Source: Planctomycetota bacterium (GTDB taxonomy: Bacteria; Planctomycetota; UBA11346). From it: DNA of 63,903 nucleotides. The translations under genes and the position numbers were made by a program. How positions within the stretch are numbered: the stretch's first letter is position 1; the number at the start of each line of letters is the position of its first letter. Below the pieces are notes generated by a model that saw only the letters and a program-made list of their open reading frames with translations, searched no databases and was not told the origin of the DNA. The stretch lies in NCBI GenBank assembly GCA_023150565.1, contig JAKLKR010000006.1, forward strand, positions 1-63,903, read 5' to 3'. Shown one piece after another: positions 1 through 7,773 of this stretch.

Positions 1-115
1 GTCGGCGCACCAGAGACTCCGTCGACGTGGGCGTCGACGCTCCAAATGCGGCCGTCCGCCATTCACCCGCCTTGGCTTGACGCCATTGGACTGAAGCCGG
101 CGCTACGAATCGTGC
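1..115. other. left-edge non-coding stretch
   Basis: I see no supportable gene here. GTCGACG occurs twice (21-27 and 33-39). The 13-mer GCGTCGACGCTCC at 31-43 is identical to half of the perfect palindrome at 39344-39369, so this may be a decayed copy of the dispersed palindromic element. It lies downstream of the pentapeptide gene on the minus strand. Confidence 0.4.
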
Positions 116-727
116 TCAGCCGGGCGGTGGAGTGCGGAACCGGCGATGCGACTGCGGCTCGGTCGAAGCCGTGCCGCCGGCGGGGGGATGGCTGCCCGCC
201 GGCGCGTGTCCCGCCGCCGGCGGCTGGCCGCCCACCGGCGGGCAGATCGCGTTGGTGAAGCTGCAGTGGTCCCACACCGCGCCGCCGACGTGGGCGCCGG
301 TGAAGTTGGCGCCGCGGAAGATCGCCCCTTTCGCCACCACCGCGTCGAGGTTGGCGTCGCGGAAATGCACCTCGGAGCAGTCGGTCTTCTCCAGATTGGC
401 GTTCTTGAACAGCGCCTCCTGGGCGTCGGCGGCGAACATCACCGCCTCCTTGAGCATGGCCTTGTAGAGGATGGTGTGGCGCAACGAGGCCTTGCGCAGT
501 TCGGCGCCGGTGAGGTCGGCCTCGGTCAGGTTGGCACGGCCGAGGTCGGCGCCGTTGAGGTTGGCGCGGTGCAGCGAGCAGCCAGAGAGGTCGGCGCCGC
601 GCAGGTCGCAGCCGTGCAGGTCCATGTGCGCGAGGTCGAGGCCGCTGAGGTCGAGACCGGACAGGCGCGGGTGGTCGCCGGCGCTGATCAGGGCGACGAC
701 GAGTTGGGTGCGGGTGATCTCGGCCAT
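116..727 (-). CDS. pentapeptide-repeat protein with Pro/Ala-rich tail
   Basis: About 203 residues. From residue 20 to 145 the protein is built of pentapeptide units of the A(D/N)Lxx type (for example LSGLD, LRGAD, LNGAD, LTEAD, FRGAN), which fold as a right-handed quadrilateral beta-helix. Known members include DNA-gyrase-protecting proteins and many of unknown role, and nothing here assigns a target. The last 45 residues are a low-complexity Pro/Gly/Ala tail (PPAAG, PAGSHPPAGG) ending in basic residues. The start at 727 is chosen because GGAGG lies 8 nt upstream and the protein then begins MAEITRTQ; an in-frame ATG further upstream would run through the promoter and terminator. No signal peptide or membrane segment is seen, so it is probably cytoplasmic. 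Confidence 0.8.
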   Translation of the reverse strand: MAEITRTQLVVALISAGDHPRLSGLDLSGLDLAHMDLHGCDLRGADLSGCSLHRANLNGADLGRANLTEADLTGAELRKASLRHTILYKAMLKEAVMFAADAQEALFKNANLEKTDCSEVHFRDANLDAVVAKGAIFRGANFTGAHVGGAVWDHCSFTNAICPPVGGQPPAAGHAPAGSHPPAGGTASTEPQSHRRFRTPPPG

Positions 728-746
728 GGCGTGGGCCTCCACCCCC

Positions 747-775
747 AGTCTACCCTTGTCCCGGCGGCGGCGCAA
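747..775 (-). promoter_or_regulatory. candidate promoter of the pentapeptide gene
   Basis: Reading the minus strand, TTGCGC (770-775) is followed after 17 nt by TAGACT (747-752), about 20 nt before the start codon. The match to sigma-70 consensus is moderate (3/6 and 4/6), but the -35 resembles that of the H1-like gene next door. Confidence 0.35.
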
Positions 776-784
776 ACAGCCGGT

Positions 785-819
785 AAAAAACAGCACCCCG
801 GCGCGTTGGCGCCGGGGTG
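785..819 (-). terminator. Rho-independent terminator of the H1-like gene
   Basis: An 11-bp perfect stem (CACCCCGGCGC at 794-804 pairing with 809-819, loop GTTG) is followed on the minus strand by a run of six T (785-790). This is a classic intrinsic terminator placed 42 nt after the stop codon of the lysine-rich gene. Confidence 0.85.
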
Positions 820-860
820 GTCTGCAGGCGATCCGGGTGACCGGATCCGCGGCTGGTTGC

Positions 861-1004
861 TCAGCAGGGCTTCTTCTTCATCGCCTTCTTGGCAGCGGGC
901 TTCTTGGCGACGGCCTTCTTGGCGACGACCTTCTTGACGGCCTTCTTGGCGACGACCTTCTTGGCGACGGCCTTCTTGGCGGCGGGCTTCTTGGCTGCGG
1001 GCAT
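861..1004 (-). CDS. small lysine-rich histone H1-like protein
   Basis: A 47-residue protein consisting almost wholly of AKK units: it starts MPAAKKPAAKK, repeats AVAKKVVAKK-type blocks, and ends in AMKKKPC. Roughly 40% of residues are Lys and most of the rest Ala and Val, with no acidic residue. This matches the composition of bacterial H1-like DNA-binding proteins (chlamydial Hc1/Hc2 and planctomycete tails), which bind and compact DNA. GGGAGGAG at 1011-1018 is a strong ribosome binding site 6 nt before the ATG. With a promoter at 1043-1071 and an intrinsic terminator at 785-819 it forms a complete stand-alone transcription unit, so I regard it as real despite its length. No globular domain is present. 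A C-terminal cysteine is odd for this class. Confidence 0.8.
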   Translation of the reverse strand: MPAAKKPAAKKAVAKKVVAKKAVKKVVAKKAVAKKPAAKKAMKKKPC

Positions 1005-1042
1005 GGGGTGCTCCTCCCGAAAGGGGAATGGGTGATAGGGCA

Positions 1043-1071
1043 GATATAGAGGGGTCGAGTTCGGTTCGCAA
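1043..1071 (-). promoter_or_regulatory. sigma-70-like promoter of the H1-like gene
   Basis: On the minus strand, TTGCGA (1066-1071) and TATATC (1043-1048) are separated by exactly 17 nt. Each matches consensus at 4 of 6 positions. The predicted transcript would start near 1036, giving a leader of about 30 nt that contains the strong Shine-Dalgarno. Confidence 0.5.
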
Positions 1072-1149
1072 TTTCAATCTCTGCTGGAAACGCGTTCAGA
1101 CGGGTTGCCAAGCCTGACACCGCACCAGACTACGCCGGCTGGAGCCGCC

Positions 1150-1791
1150 ATGACCGACCGCACGCGCATCAGCCACCCCCTGGTCCGCGCCCCCAATCCC
1201 ACCCTCGCCATCGGCCAGATCGGCGGGCACGTGAAGCGCGGCTTCGCGCATCCGCGCGGCAAGCGCACCAACAAGACCATGGCGCTGGTCTCGGCGCTGC
1301 CCCTCGAACCCGGCAGCGACCGCCTGGTGCTGGCCTTCATGGACCGCAGCGATCCCGGCGAAACCTTCGATAATCAGCCGCATAAAGGCGATAATCTGGT
1401 GGTCATCGTGCCCAAGGCCGAGGTCCACCTGTCGATCATCAACGGGGTCTGCCCGGGCGACTGGAAGGGGGCCAAGCTGATGTGGGGGAAGCCGATCGAG
1501 GAGCCGGTCGACCTCGACGTCGACCCCACCGGCCTCGACGTGGCGGCCTCGGACGCCTGGGTCGACATGGTCGACGAGCTGGGCTGCGACTGCTCCAAGG
1601 TGGGCGGCTACCCGTTGTGGGCCAACGCCCCGATCGATGTCGAGGGCCTGTGCGGGCGCCCGCTGCGCTTCCACCACCGCATCGCCGGCGACCTGGTCGA
1701 CCTCAAGCTCGGCGACGGGGGGGTGGTCTACGTGTTCGTCGACCCCGACGGCAGCGGCGGAGCCTTGTGCTGGCAGCAGGCCCGGTATTGA
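1150..1791 (+). CDS. DUF1963/YwqG-like protein of unknown function
   Basis: About 213 residues, soluble, no signal peptide. The C-terminal half has features I associate with the DUF1963 (YwqG) fold: a KVGGYPLWA motif near residue 155, a hydrophobic strand around RFHHRIAGDLVDL, and a closing GDGGVVYVFVDPDG strand-turn. The biochemical role of that family is not established. The start at 1150 (MTDRTRISH) is preferred over an ATG 45 nt upstream because GGAG lies just before it, although the site is weak. It is followed after 23 nt by a cytochrome gene on the same strand, so the two may be co-transcribed. The family assignment rests on a few short motifs. Confidence 0.55.
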   Translation: MTDRTRISHPLVRAPNPTLAIGQIGGHVKRGFAHPRGKRTNKTMALVSALPLEPGSDRLVLAFMDRSDPGETFDNQPHKGDNLVVIVPKAEVHLSIINGVCPGDWKGAKLMWGKPIEEPVDLDVDPTGLDVAASDAWVDMVDELGCDCSKVGGYPLWANAPIDVEGLCGRPLRFHHRIAGDLVDLKLGDGGVVYVFVDPDGSGGALCWQQARY

Positions 1792-1814
1792 TCCCCCCAG
1801 CTTCGGAGCACCCT

Positions 1815-2186
1815 ATGCGCATCGCCGTTTCCGCCGTCCTGGCCGCCTTTTCCATCACCTGTGCCGCCGCCGAAGGCGCCACCACCGCCGCCGCCAAGCC
1901 AGGAACCTGGGCCGAGGTCCAGCCCATCCTCGCCGAGCGCTGCGTCGAGTGCCACGGTCCGGACAAGGCCAAGGAGAAGCTGCGCCTGGACAGCGCCGCC
2001 TTCACCCTCAAGGGCAGCAAGCACGGCGCGGTGCTGACCCCGGGCAAGCCCGAGGCCGGCAGTCTGATGAAGATGGTGACCCTGCCCGACGGCCACGATG
2101 ACCGCATGCCGCCCAAGGGCGCGCGCCTGAGCGAGGCCCAGGTCGACGCCATCCGCCGCTGGATCGCCGCCGGCGCCCCGCAGTGA
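1815..2186 (+). CDS. small secreted cytochrome c, planctomycete type
   Basis: A 123-residue protein with a Sec signal peptide (residues 1-20, ending AAA) and one class I cytochrome c domain. CVECH near residue 45 is the CxxCH covalent heme site. RMPPKG near residue 99 supplies the probable axial Met. The spacing (ILAERCVECHGP, then LRLDS, then GKPEAGSLM, then RMPPKGARLS, then IRRWIAAGA) is that of the planctomycete cytochrome c domain (PSCyt1), usually fused to large proteins and here stand-alone. Likely role: periplasmic electron carrier. GGAG lies a few nucleotides upstream of the start. Its stop overlaps the start of the next gene by 4 nt (GTGA), so the two are translationally coupled. Confidence 0.85.
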   Translation: MRIAVSAVLAAFSITCAAAEGATTAAAKPGTWAEVQPILAERCVECHGPDKAKEKLRLDSAAFTLKGSKHGAVLTPGKPEAGSLMKMVTLPDGHDDRMPPKGARLSEAQVDAIRRWIAAGAPQ

Positions 2187-3148
2187 CCCCGACCGACGGA
2201 CAACCGGCCCGCCTGCTGGTGTTCTTCGCCCGGGTGGGCGACCTGGTGATGCTCACCCCCTGCCTGCGCGCGCTCGCCGCCGACGCCCCGCTGCACCTGC
2301 TGGCGCGGCCGTGGGCGGCGCCGCTGCTCGCCGGCCAGCCCTTCCTGGCCGGCATCCACGGCTGCGCCAAGCCCAACGTGCCGCGCTGGCGCGACTGGCT
2401 GGCGGGCAGCCCGCGCGCCCGCCTGGGGGCCGCGCTCGGGGCCATGCCCTGGCGCGAGGTCCTGGTGTTCAACGCCGAGCGCACCTCGGTGAAGGGCTGG
2501 ATCGACGGCTGGCGCGGCCCCGCCCCGCTGGTCGAGCTGCCCATCGACCACGCCGCCGGCGGGCACATGGCCGACCGCCTGGCCGATGCCCTGCGCCGGG
2601 CCGGCTACGCCCTGCCCGACGGTCCCGCCACCCCCCGGCTGGAGGTGCCGGCCGCGGCCCTGGCCGAGGCGCGCGCCCGCCTGGCCCCGCTCGGCCGGCG
2701 GGTGCTGGCGCTGCAGGCCGGATCCTCGCTCACCGACCGCTGGTTCCGCCGCCAGCCCAACCTCAAGGGCCTGGCCCCGGCGGTGTGGGCGGGGGCGCTG
2801 GCGCGCCTGATCACCGCCGGCCACGCCGACGGCGCGGTGCTGCGGGTGCCGTTGGGCGCCCTGCCCGCCACGCTCGCCGCCTGCGCCGGTTGCCTGTCGG
2901 TGGACACCGGCCCGGCGCACATCGCCGCCGCCGTCGGCTGCCCGACCCTGACCGTGTTCGGCCCCAGTTCGGCGGAGATCTACGGTCCGCGTGGCCCGGG
3001 GCCGACCCGCCACCTCGAAGGCGCCGCCGCCTGCCGGCCGTGCCTGGGCACCAGGGCCTTCAAGCGTTGCCGCGCCAACGTGTGCCTGGCCGGGGTCACC
3101 GCCGAGGCGTTGGCCGAAGCCTGGCTCGCGCTCAGCCCATCAGCTTGA
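2183..3148 (+). CDS. GT9 (heptosyltransferase-like) glycosyltransferase
   Basis: A 321-residue GT-B glycosyltransferase of family GT9 (ADP-heptose:LPS heptosyltransferase type). Diagnostic are the N-terminal strand with RVGDLVMLTPCLRAL, the strand and loop ALQAGSSLTDRWF near residue 175, and VDTGPAHIAAAVGCPTLTVFG near residue 240, the donor-binding signature. It would add sugar to an outer-membrane or envelope glycan from the cytoplasmic side. It starts with GTG inside the stop of the cytochrome gene. Its 3' end overlaps the convergent sigma-factor gene by 17 bp. The true sugar donor is not deducible. Confidence 0.85.
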   Translation: MTPTDGQPARLLVFFARVGDLVMLTPCLRALAADAPLHLLARPWAAPLLAGQPFLAGIHGCAKPNVPRWRDWLAGSPRARLGAALGAMPWREVLVFNAERTSVKGWIDGWRGPAPLVELPIDHAAGGHMADRLADALRRAGYALPDGPATPRLEVPAAALAEARARLAPLGRRVLALQAGSSLTDRWFRRQPNLKGLAPAVWAGALARLITAGHADGAVLRVPLGALPATLAACAGCLSVDTGPAHIAAAVGCPTLTVFGPSSAEIYGPRGPGPTRHLEGAAACRPCLGTRAFKRCRANVCLAGVTAEALAEAWLALSPSA

Positions 3149-3647
3149 TCAGCGCCTGGCGGGCGCGGTACAGGCGCTTCTCGACGTTGGCCAGGCTGAG
3201 CCCGAGGGTGGCGGCGATCTCCTCGTAGCCGAGGGCGGCCTCGTAGCGCAGGGCGAGGATCTCGCGCTGCTCGGCGGTGAGCTGCCCCAGGGCGGCGCGC
3301 AGGCGCTCCAGGCGCGGGTCCTCGGGCTCCGGCGCCTTGGCCGGGGGATCGCTGGCGGGCAGGGGGCGTTCGCGCTGGCGGTCGGCCCGGCGCAGGCGGT
3401 CGAGGGCCTCGCGGCGCACGATCTGGGCGACCCAGCCGGCGAAGCCGCCCGGCTCGGCGAGCTGGCCGAGGCGCTCCCAGGCGCGCAGGAAGGCCTCCTG
3501 CACCGCGTCGTCGGCGGCGGCATGGTCGCCCAGCACCGCGCGCGCGATGGCGCGTGCGCGCGGCAGGTGGACCTCGACCAGGGCGGCGAAGGCGTGCCGT
3601 TCCCCGGCCAGGGCGCGCTGCACCAGATCGGCGTCGCCGTCGGACAT
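3132..3647 (-). CDS. ECF-family RNA polymerase sigma factor
   Basis: 171 residues with the two ECF domains. Sigma-2 covers about residues 10-80 (FAALVEVHLPRARAIARAVLG, then DAVQEAFLRAWERL). Sigma-4 covers about 112-168 (LGQLTAEQREILALRYEAALGYEEIAATLGLSLANVEKRLYRARQAL split over that span) with a clear helix-turn-helix. No anti-sigma gene is adjacent. It is the last gene of the minus-strand operon that begins at 9191 and carries two pseudopilins and two glycosidases, with 58 nt separating it from the glycosidase upstream. That position suggests it may control glycan-use or surface genes, which is inference. No good Shine-Dalgarno precedes the ATG. Confidence 0.9.
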   Translation of the reverse strand: MSDGDADLVQRALAGERHAFAALVEVHLPRARAIARAVLGDHAAADDAVQEAFLRAWERLGQLAEPGGFAGWVAQIVRREALDRLRRADRQRERPLPASDPPAKAPEPEDPRLERLRAALGQLTAEQREILALRYEAALGYEEIAATLGLSLANVEKRLYRARQALIKLMG

Positions 3648-3705
3648 GGGCGCCGGTTGTAGGGGCGGCGCCGGCGCGCGCAGCGGGCGAGCGCGCGCCC
3701 CCGCC

Positions 3706-5631
3706 TCAGGGCGTGAGGTTCGCCGGCCCCACCACGAACAGGCCGGCGGGGCCGAGGGTCACCCGGCCGTCGGCGGGGATGGCGACCGGGGCGCCGAGGA
3801 AGTCGCAGGCCTCGGCCACCGCGCCGGATAGGCGCAGGGTGGCGGGAGCCTCGCCCTCCTGCCGCCACAGCGCCCAGGCGCAGCTGCCGTCGGGGCGCTT
3901 CCAGCCCCAGCGCGCCACCGCCTTGCCCGGCTCGGGGCTGGCCAGCACGGTCGAGCCGGGCGGGCGCAGGCGCACCAGGGTGCCATAGGCGCCCCACGCT
4001 GGCTTGGGGCTGAGGTCGCGGTGGAGCAGGCCGAAGTGGTCCTCCTTGTCGTAGTCCTTGCCCTCGGTGGCCTGCAGCTCGTACCAGAAGATGCGCTCGA
4101 CCCCGGCGTGCAGGGCGTGCAGGTAGCTCGCCACCAGCAGCTGGCCCTGCTCGGCCAGGGTCACGCCCGGGTGGGTCTCCATCAGCGGCACCACCACGGT
4201 GGCGCCCTTCAGGTCGCCGTAGCGGTAGAGCCCGGCGGCGCAGCCGCGCCAGGACTCGTGGCTGGCCTCGACCAGCGGGGTGAAGGTGTCGCCCGGCTTG
4301 AGCGCGCGGTCGGTGAGGAAGCGGGTGGCGTGCTGGATCTGGCCGATCTGCGGAGGGAAGTGCGCCGTCCACTGCGCCACCGGCTTGACCGCCGCCTTGG
4401 TCGGGGCGCCGCTCCTGGTCCAGTCCGCCTCCCAGCCGATGCGCAGGCGCTGGCGGTAGCTCTCGGGGGCGTTGCGCTGCATCGTCCAGCTGCCGTCGGC
4501 GGCGCGCTGCCAGGTGTTATAGAACGGCACCCCGTGGGTCAGCAGCAGCACCCCGCCGCGGCGCACGTAGTCTTCGATGGCGTCGAACTGCGCCTGCGGG
4601 AAGCCCTCGCTGGGAGGCATCAGCAGGCAGCGGTCGCGCGCGGGGTCGAGCCCGGCGAGGTCCGCCACCGCGATCCGCCGGCTGGTCGATCCGGCCGGCA
4701 GGATCCAGCCCACGGTGGCGTCGTTGAAGGCGCGGGTGGGCAGGCCCGGCTCGTCCAGCACCGCCACCGTCCAGCCGCGCGCCTGCGCGTCGATGGCGGC
4801 CAGGCCGGCGCGGATCGCCCCCGCCACCAGGGGCGGGATGCCGGTCTGGGTCGCCCAGCCCAGCTCGGTGAACCACAGCGGCCTGCCGCCGGCGCCATGG
4901 CGCGCGAGCAGGGCCTCGAGCGCGGCGATGTCGGCCGGCAGCTGCGCCACCTCGTGCGCTGGGCGGTAGGGATGCACGTTCATGGCATCGAAGCGCGCCC
5001 CGGCCTTGAGCGCGGCCTCGATGAAGGGCAGCGGGATCGAGGCGGTGCCGCCGAACAGCACGGTGGCGCCGGGGTCGACCTCGTGGATGACTCGATGGGT
5101 GTCGGCGAGCAGGGCGCCATAGGCGGCGCCATCGGGCTGGTCCCAGGCATAGGACAGGTTGGGTTCGTTCCACACCTCCCAGTGGTGCAGGCGGCCGCGG
5201 TAGCGCGTCACCGCCCGGCGCACGAACTCCAGCCATTCCTCGCGGTGCGAGCCCGAGGGCTTGGCCCACTTGGCCTGGTAGGTGAGGATGGGCAGCAGGC
5301 GGATGCCGCCGGCCTCGGCGGCGTCGACCGAGGCGTCGAGCATCTCCCACTTCCACACCCCGGGCGCGGGCTGGACGTTGGGCCAGTCGAAGTCCCCGCG
5401 CACCCAGCCCAGGCCGGCCGGGCGCATGAGGGCGTATTCGCGCGCGGCGATGGCGTGCTCGCCGGGCCGGGTGACATGGGCGCAGACCCCGTAGGGATTG
5501 GCCTCGGCCCGGGCCTGGGCCGGTGGCGCCGGCTCGGGGGCGCGGGCCTGGGTGGCGGGCGGCGCGCCCTGGCAGGCGGCGAGGGCGAGCAGGCTGCCGG
5601 CGATGGCCAGCAGGGTGCGGGAGGTGGTCAT
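3706..5631 (-). CDS. lipoprotein clan-A glycoside hydrolase with inserted amidotransferase-like domain
   Basis: 641 residues. The signal peptide ends in a lipobox (LAAC, Cys20), predicting a lipoprotein. A clan GH-A TIM barrel (GH39/GH5-like) follows: the acid/base Glu156 lies in WNEPN and the nucleophile Glu256 in FTELGW. Between about residues 285 and 480 the barrel is interrupted by a Rossmann-like segment (VAVLDEPG, then CLLMPPSEGF, then VRRGGVLLLTHG) resembling the class I glutamine-amidotransferase-like domains seen in GH42-type enzymes. The barrel resumes with FWYELQ and DHFGLLHRDLSPKPAW, which align with the ends of the neighbouring enzyme at 5800-7737. The C-terminus (560-641) is a beta domain. 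GAGGA lies 7 nt before the start. The substrate is unknown. Confidence 0.8.
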   Translation of the reverse strand: MTTSRTLLAIAGSLLALAACQGAPPATQARAPEPAPPAQARAEANPYGVCAHVTRPGEHAIAAREYALMRPAGLGWVRGDFDWPNVQPAPGVWKWEMLDASVDAAEAGGIRLLPILTYQAKWAKPSGSHREEWLEFVRRAVTRYRGRLHHWEVWNEPNLSYAWDQPDGAAYGALLADTHRVIHEVDPGATVLFGGTASIPLPFIEAALKAGARFDAMNVHPYRPAHEVAQLPADIAALEALLARHGAGGRPLWFTELGWATQTGIPPLVAGAIRAGLAAIDAQARGWTVAVLDEPGLPTRAFNDATVGWILPAGSTSRRIAVADLAGLDPARDRCLLMPPSEGFPQAQFDAIEDYVRRGGVLLLTHGVPFYNTWQRAADGSWTMQRNAPESYRQRLRIGWEADWTRSGAPTKAAVKPVAQWTAHFPPQIGQIQHATRFLTDRALKPGDTFTPLVEASHESWRGCAAGLYRYGDLKGATVVVPLMETHPGVTLAEQGQLLVASYLHALHAGVERIFWYELQATEGKDYDKEDHFGLLHRDLSPKPAWGAYGTLVRLRPPGSTVLASPEPGKAVARWGWKRPDGSCAWALWRQEGEAPATLRLSGAVAEACDFLGAPVAIPADGRVTLGPAGLFVVGPANLTP

Positions 5632-5690
5632 GTGGGGTCCTCAGGATGGTCGTGATTTCCAATGGCGGCCAGGGGGTCGCGCGCACCGCA

Positions 5691-5699
5691 CAAATGGCA
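5691..5699. promoter_or_regulatory. possible regulator half-site
   Basis: CAAATGGCA sits 60 nt upstream of the lipoprotein glycosidase start at 5631. Its complement TGCCATTTG is also found at 53599-53607 beside another glycosidase promoter. A 9-mer in a GC-rich genome is suggestive only. Confidence 0.25.
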
Positions 5700-5706
5700 G
5701 GTGCGC

Positions 5707-5786
5707 CCCTGGGACCGCCGGGCTCCAGCCCGGCACTTCAAGCCGCGCCAACTGCCGGGCTGGAGCCCGGCGATCCCAGGGAAGAG
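5707..5786. repeat. dispersed palindromic element, copy 1
   Basis: Two 29-nt arms (5707-5735 and 5753-5781) are inverted copies with one mismatch. The core is GCCGGGCTCCAGCCCGGC, itself a near palindrome. The right side is followed by AAGAG (5782-5786), a flank shared with the other full copies. It lies in the 168-nt gap between two co-directional glycosidase genes and could form a strong RNA stem between the two cistrons. Confidence 0.85.
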
Positions 5787-5799
5787 TGGCCTGCTGGCC

Positions 5800-7737
5800 T
5801 CACTCCTTGAGCAGCACCCAGCCGTAGTTGTAGGGGTCCTTGTCGCGGCCGATGCCGTCGGCCCAGTGCAGGTAGCCCTTGCGGCCCTGGCCGTCGTCGT
5901 CGTTGACCAGCAGCGACAGGCCGATCATCGACCCGGCCTTGGTCTCGGCGGGCAGGCCCACGCCCGCCCACGGCAGGGTCAGCTCGTAGGTGGTGGTGGT
6001 GCCGTCGCGCTTGATCGCCGCCTGGATGTCGGTGGCCGGGCCGTCGTCCACGCCGGCGCGGTTATGGCGCCGCCACACCGCCGGGCCCTTTTCGGTCAGG
6101 GCCACGTCGAGGTCGATGTGCGCCAGCTCGCCGCCTACCGGCTTGCCGTTGTGGAGCGCCAGCTGCAGGCCGTCTCCCTCCCAGGTGCGGTCGCCCGACC
6201 AGGTCTGGCGGTGCACGTCGTCGGTGACGGTGACGGTCAGCTGCAGGCCGGTGGCCGACCAGCGCGCGCTCAGCGCGGCGTCGAGGTCGGCCTGGCCCTT
6301 GCGCGGCAGCTTGTCGTTGAGGGTGGTGTAGTCCTTGTCGCTGCCGAACGCGGTCGCGGCCGGCGCAGCGCCGGCGGCGGGGACGGCGTTCAGCAGGGGG
6401 CCGAAGCGGTGGAACACCCCGCGGATCGGGCGCTGCGACTCGGGGAACTCCTTGCGTTCGGCCTTGGCCAGGGTGAGCCCGGCGAGGTCGCCCTCGATCA
6501 CGATCGGGCGCTCGCGCACGCTGAGCTTCAGCACCGCCGGGTCGCCGTCCTTCTTGCCGGGGGTGAAGGTGCGCTGCACCGAGCCGTGGCCGATGGTGGT
6601 GAGGGCGGCCTCGCGCTTCGCCGTCGCCGGGATGGCGTAGGTGAGCTGCCAGTCGTCATCCTTCTTGGCGTTCCACGCCGCCACCAGGCTGGTGCCGCGG
6701 GTGGTGCGGTACTTCAGCACCCACACGTCGGGGTTGCCGGCGTCGAGGCGCGCCTCGAAGGTGGCGCCGGTGATCAGGCGGGCCACGTCCTTGTAGGCGT
6801 AGTACGGCGCCTTGGGGGTGAGGTCCTGGCGGATCAGGCCGAAGTTGTCCTCGTTGTAGGCGGCATTCCAGGCGTCGTCGCGGATCTGGTACCACCACAG
6901 GCCCTTGATGTAGGTGTGGGTGCGCGCCAGCAGGTAGAGCTTGGCCAGGCTGATGGCGGTGTAGTCCTGGGTGCTGCCGCTGCTGGCGATGTGGTTGGGC
7001 CAGCCCATCTCGGTCAGGTACAGCGGCACCGGCTTGCCGCCGCTGGCCGCGCGCAGGAAGGCGTCGACCCCGGCCATGCGCGTGTGCCAGGCCTCGGCGG
7101 TGCGCTCGCCGCTGTAATTGTAGGTGTGCAGCGAGACGGCGTCGCAGTGTTTGATCACCCCCAGGTCGAGGGTCTGCTTGAGGAACTCGTCGCCGGTGCA
7201 CACCGAGTTGGCGATTACCACGATCGACGGGTCGATGGCCTTGATGCGCGGATAGACCGCCGCCAGCAGCTTGACGTAGGCGGCGGGATCGCCGGTGCGC
7301 TTGAGTTCGGCCGGCATGCCGCAGCCGCCGTCCCACTCGTTCCACACCTGGTAATAGGTCGACTTGCCTTTGAGCGCCTTGACCACCGCCTCGCTGTAGC
7401 GCACGAAGCCCTCGATCGCCTCGTCCGAGCGCGGATAGCCGCCGTTGTCGTAGAACTTGTTGGAATAATCCAGGATGTTGAGCGTGGTCATGCCCAGGGC
7501 GCGGGCCTTGTCCACGTAGGCGATGTACTGCTCGGGCACGCTGATGGTGCCTTTGACCTGTTCGCAGCGCCCCCACGAGACCTCGTCGCGGATCGCCTGC
7601 ACCCCCGCCTGCTGCGCCAGCGGCAGGTAGTCGGGCTCGGGTCCGCGGTGGGTGCACAGCCCGAGCAGGAAGTCGGGCTCGGCGGCGGCCAGGGACAGGC
7701 AGGCGAGCAGGGTCGAGGGCAGCAGGGTGCGGAGCAT
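5800..7737 (-). CDS. secreted clan-A glycoside hydrolase with C-terminal CBM9-like domain
   Basis: 645 residues. A Sec signal peptide (1-19, cleaved after SLAAA) precedes a clan GH-A TIM barrel at 22-330. The acid/base is Glu134 in VWNEWDGG and the nucleophile Glu243 in YLTEMGWP; WWYQIRDDAWN closes the barrel. A linking beta domain (335-440) follows, then a CBM9/DOMON-like carbohydrate-binding module at about 455-645 with the motif LLVNDDDGQGRKG. A GH39/GH5-like role on an extracellular glycan is likely; the substrate is unknown. AGGA lies 9 nt before the ATG. The gene lies 36 nt downstream of the second pseudopilin and is co-directional with it. Confidence 0.8.
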   Translation of the reverse strand: MLRTLLPSTLLACLSLAAAEPDFLLGLCTHRGPEPDYLPLAQQAGVQAIRDEVSWGRCEQVKGTISVPEQYIAYVDKARALGMTTLNILDYSNKFYDNGGYPRSDEAIEGFVRYSEAVVKALKGKSTYYQVWNEWDGGCGMPAELKRTGDPAAYVKLLAAVYPRIKAIDPSIVVIANSVCTGDEFLKQTLDLGVIKHCDAVSLHTYNYSGERTAEAWHTRMAGVDAFLRAASGGKPVPLYLTEMGWPNHIASSGSTQDYTAISLAKLYLLARTHTYIKGLWWYQIRDDAWNAAYNEDNFGLIRQDLTPKAPYYAYKDVARLITGATFEARLDAGNPDVWVLKYRTTRGTSLVAAWNAKKDDDWQLTYAIPATAKREAALTTIGHGSVQRTFTPGKKDGDPAVLKLSVRERPIVIEGDLAGLTLAKAERKEFPESQRPIRGVFHRFGPLLNAVPAAGAAPAATAFGSDKDYTTLNDKLPRKGQADLDAALSARWSATGLQLTVTVTDDVHRQTWSGDRTWEGDGLQLALHNGKPVGGELAHIDLDVALTEKGPAVWRRHNRAGVDDGPATDIQAAIKRDGTTTTYELTLPWAGVGLPAETKAGSMIGLSLLVNDDDGQGRKGYLHWADGIGRDKDPYNYGWVLLKE

Positions 7738-7773
7738 GCGGGGGGGTCCTGGGGTTGGCGGTGGGGAAGGGGG

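Noticed and set aside
861-1004. AKK repeat DNA as a mere tandem repeat or satellite
   Set aside because: Codons vary between units and the reading frame, ribosome site and transcription signals are intact, so a coding explanation is better.
878-1120. 80-codon Arg/Pro/Ser-rich frame opposite phase to the AKK protein
   Set aside because: It is the same repeat DNA read in another frame; it lacks a ribosome site, while the AKK frame has promoter, ribosome site and terminator.
1105-1149. Upstream ATG for the DUF1963-like gene
   Set aside because: The extra 15 residues (MPSLTPHQTTPAGAA) are low complexity with no ribosome site; ATG 1150 has GGAG in range.
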